A stretch of DNA of 64,000 bases, from NCBI RefSeq assembly GCF_900114345.1, contig NZ_FOZJ01000001.1:248001-312000 (forward strand). Reading direction: 5' to 3'. The notes under the pieces are model-generated. The model saw only the letters and a program-made list of their open reading frames with translations, ran no database searches and was not told the DNA's origin. The stretch comes from Microbacterium sp. cf046 (GTDB lineage: Bacteria; Actinomycetota; Actinomycetes; Actinomycetales; Microbacteriaceae). Both the position numbers and the translations under genes were made by a program. Each line of letters starts with the position of its first letter. The first letter of the stretch is position 1. This document shows positions 62,907 through 64,000 of the stretch, piece after piece.

Positions 62907-64000
62907 TCAGGAGTGGGGCCTCTCGGCCGGCGGACTCGCGCGGGCCTGGTCGGGTGGTCCCGCCGGACGCGTGGCCCGATGGTGGTGTGCGGGCTGAGCG
63001 GCGGGGAGCCCCGCACGCTCCTGCCCCGGCAGCGGCCGCGAGCGGCGGCCGTAGATCAGCTCGGAGGAATCCAGCAGCCACGGCACGAGGGTGATCGACA
63101 CACCGTGGATGAGCATCAGCTGGTTCGCGATGCGCCGGGCGCGCCGGTTGTGCAGGATCGACTCCCACCAGTGCCCGACGATGTACTGCGGCAGGTAGAC
63201 GGTCACGACGGATGACCCGTGCTTCTGACGCCACTCCTTGATGAACTGCGCGAGCGGACTCGCGAAGGTCCGATAGGGGGACTCGACGATGATCAGCTGC
63301 ATCGGGATCTTGTGCTCGGCCCACTGCCTCTGGAGCAGCTCGGACTCCTCGGCGTTCACCGCGATGTGCACGGCGAAGGTCTGGTCGTGCTTGGCCGCGA
63401 GCGCGTAGTCGAGGGCCTTGATGACCGGCTTCTGGAGGCGTCCGACCAGGACGATCGCGACGTCGCCTTCGGCGCCGAAATGCGTCTGGTCGTCGGGCTC
63501 GATCTCGTGCTCGACATCTCGGTAGTACCGGTTCACGCCGATCATGAGCGTCGCCAGGATCGGGATCGCGATGAACACGAGCCACGCACCGTGGGTGAAC
63601 TTCGTGATCGTGACGATCACGAGCACGAAGACGGTCATGGCCGCGCCGAGGGAGTTGATGATCAGGCCGGTGCGCGCCGATCGTCTCTCGGATGCGGCGG
63701 ACTGCTGGGCCGCGGCGTCCTTCGGCAGCGCACGCAGGTTGCGCAGCGAGCGGCGCCAGTGGCGCACCATGCCGATCTGGCCGAGGGAGAACGAGACGAA
63801 GACGCCGATGATGTAGAGCTGGATCAGGGTGGTGAGGTTCGCCTGATAGACCACGAGCACGCCGATCGCCACGATCCCGAGGATGATCATGCCGTTCGAG
63901 TAGACGAGTCGGTCGCCGCGGGTGTTCAGCGCCTTCGGCGCGTACCCGTCGCGGGCGAGCACCGAGCCCAGCAGCGGGAAGCCGTTGAACGCGGTGTTCG
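62907..64000 (-). CDS. APC-family permease, C-terminal part
   Basis: The gene continues past the right edge, so its N-terminus is missing. The visible 363 or so residues start NTAFNGFPLLGSVLARDGY, then APKALNTRGDRLVYSNGM, the conserved loop of large APC amino-acid/cation permeases. About four membrane segments follow. The C-terminal cytoplasmic part (GAEGDVAIVLVGRLQKPVIK and VHIAVNAEESELLQRQW) resembles a USP-like domain. A Pro/His/Arg-rich tail (QPAHHHRATRPAG) ends the protein. Substrate unknown. Confidence 0.82.
   Translation of the reverse strand, partial: NTAFNGFPLLGSVLARDGYAPKALNTRGDRLVYSNGMIILGIVAIGVLVVYQANLTTLIQLYIIGVFVSFSLGQIGMVRHWRRSLRNLRALPKDAAAQQSAASERRSARTGLIINSLGAAMTVFVLVIVTITKFTHGAWLVFIAIPILATLMIGVNRYYRDVEHEIEPDDQTHFGAEGDVAIVLVGRLQKPVIKALDYALAAKHDQTFAVHIAVNAEESELLQRQWAEHKIPMQLIIVESPYRTFASPLAQFIKEWRQKHGSSVVTVYLPQYIVGHWWESILHNRRARRIANQLMLIHGVSITLVPWLLDSSELIYGRRSRPLPGQERAGLPAAQPAHHHRATRPAGPPDQARASPPAERPHS

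Overview
The window looks like chromosomal DNA of a high-GC actinobacterium, most likely a Microbacteriaceae member close to Microbacterium. The reasons are a GC content near 70 percent, NucS in place of MutS/MutL mismatch repair, SufS-SufU iron-sulfur assembly, many GTG starts, frequent 4-nt ATGA/GTGA gene overlaps, and a recurring TAnnnT -10 box placed 6-7 nt before start codons (leaderless mRNAs). No rRNA, tRNA, CRISPR array, transposase, phage gene or integrase was recognised. The genus is an inference from gene content and style.

Layout. Position 1-880 holds the start of a GntR-type regulator gene (minus strand), a structured intergenic region and a cold-shock protein gene with a terminator. 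Position 882-24672 is a large exopolysaccharide/capsule locus in three blocks. Block A (plus, 882-8847) has a beta-helix-like lipoprotein, GT8, pyruvyl transferase, hexapeptide acyltransferase, GT4, the priming phosphoglycosyltransferase and an Alg14-Alg13-type fused transferase. Block B (minus, 8861-15232) has an acyltransferase, SGNH esterase lipoprotein, flippase, GT2, polymerase/ligase and Wzz-like protein. Block C (plus, 15497-24672) has GT4, GT2, a WS/DGAT-like acyltransferase, another hexapeptide acyltransferase, a GT2-GT4 fusion, a secreted subtilase and UDP-glucose dehydrogenase. Together they describe a Wzx/Wzy-type pathway: priming on undecaprenyl phosphate, glycosyl extension (probably with glucuronate), decoration with pyruvate and acyl groups, flipping, polymerisation and extracellular trimming.

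Position 24712-31974 carries an MprF-like aminoacyl-PG synthase, a coiled-coil membrane protein, a HAD hydrolase, NucS, and an MFS transporter divergent from its probable LacI regulator. Position 32117-38543 is a complete Mrp cation/proton antiporter operon (A with fused B, C, D, E, F, G). Next come a penicillin acylase-family hydrolase, an ArsR/SRPBCC pair, argG, two Pr6Pr-like membrane proteins, purA, a lactonase-like beta-propeller, an AI-2E family permease, chorismate mutase and an orphan HerA-like ATPase. Position 50934-54095 holds a YtrA-type GntR/ABC operon and a TetR/tautomerase divergon-like pair, each with a clear palindromic operator. Position 54098-56100 has two tandem paralogous membrane proteins of unknown function and a 43-residue membrane protein. 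The window ends with purL, sufU-sufS, terC, a small membrane protein, an alpha/beta hydrolase and the 3' part of an APC-family permease gene.

The most notable observations are the EPS locus with unusual modules (fused GTs, WS/DGAT-like enzyme, subtilase), at least 14 genes with leaderless-type promoters, a family of nested palindromic intergenic elements, several operator dyads, and an 18-codon leader ORF coupled to the UDP-glucose dehydrogenase gene. No wholly new defence or mobile system was found.
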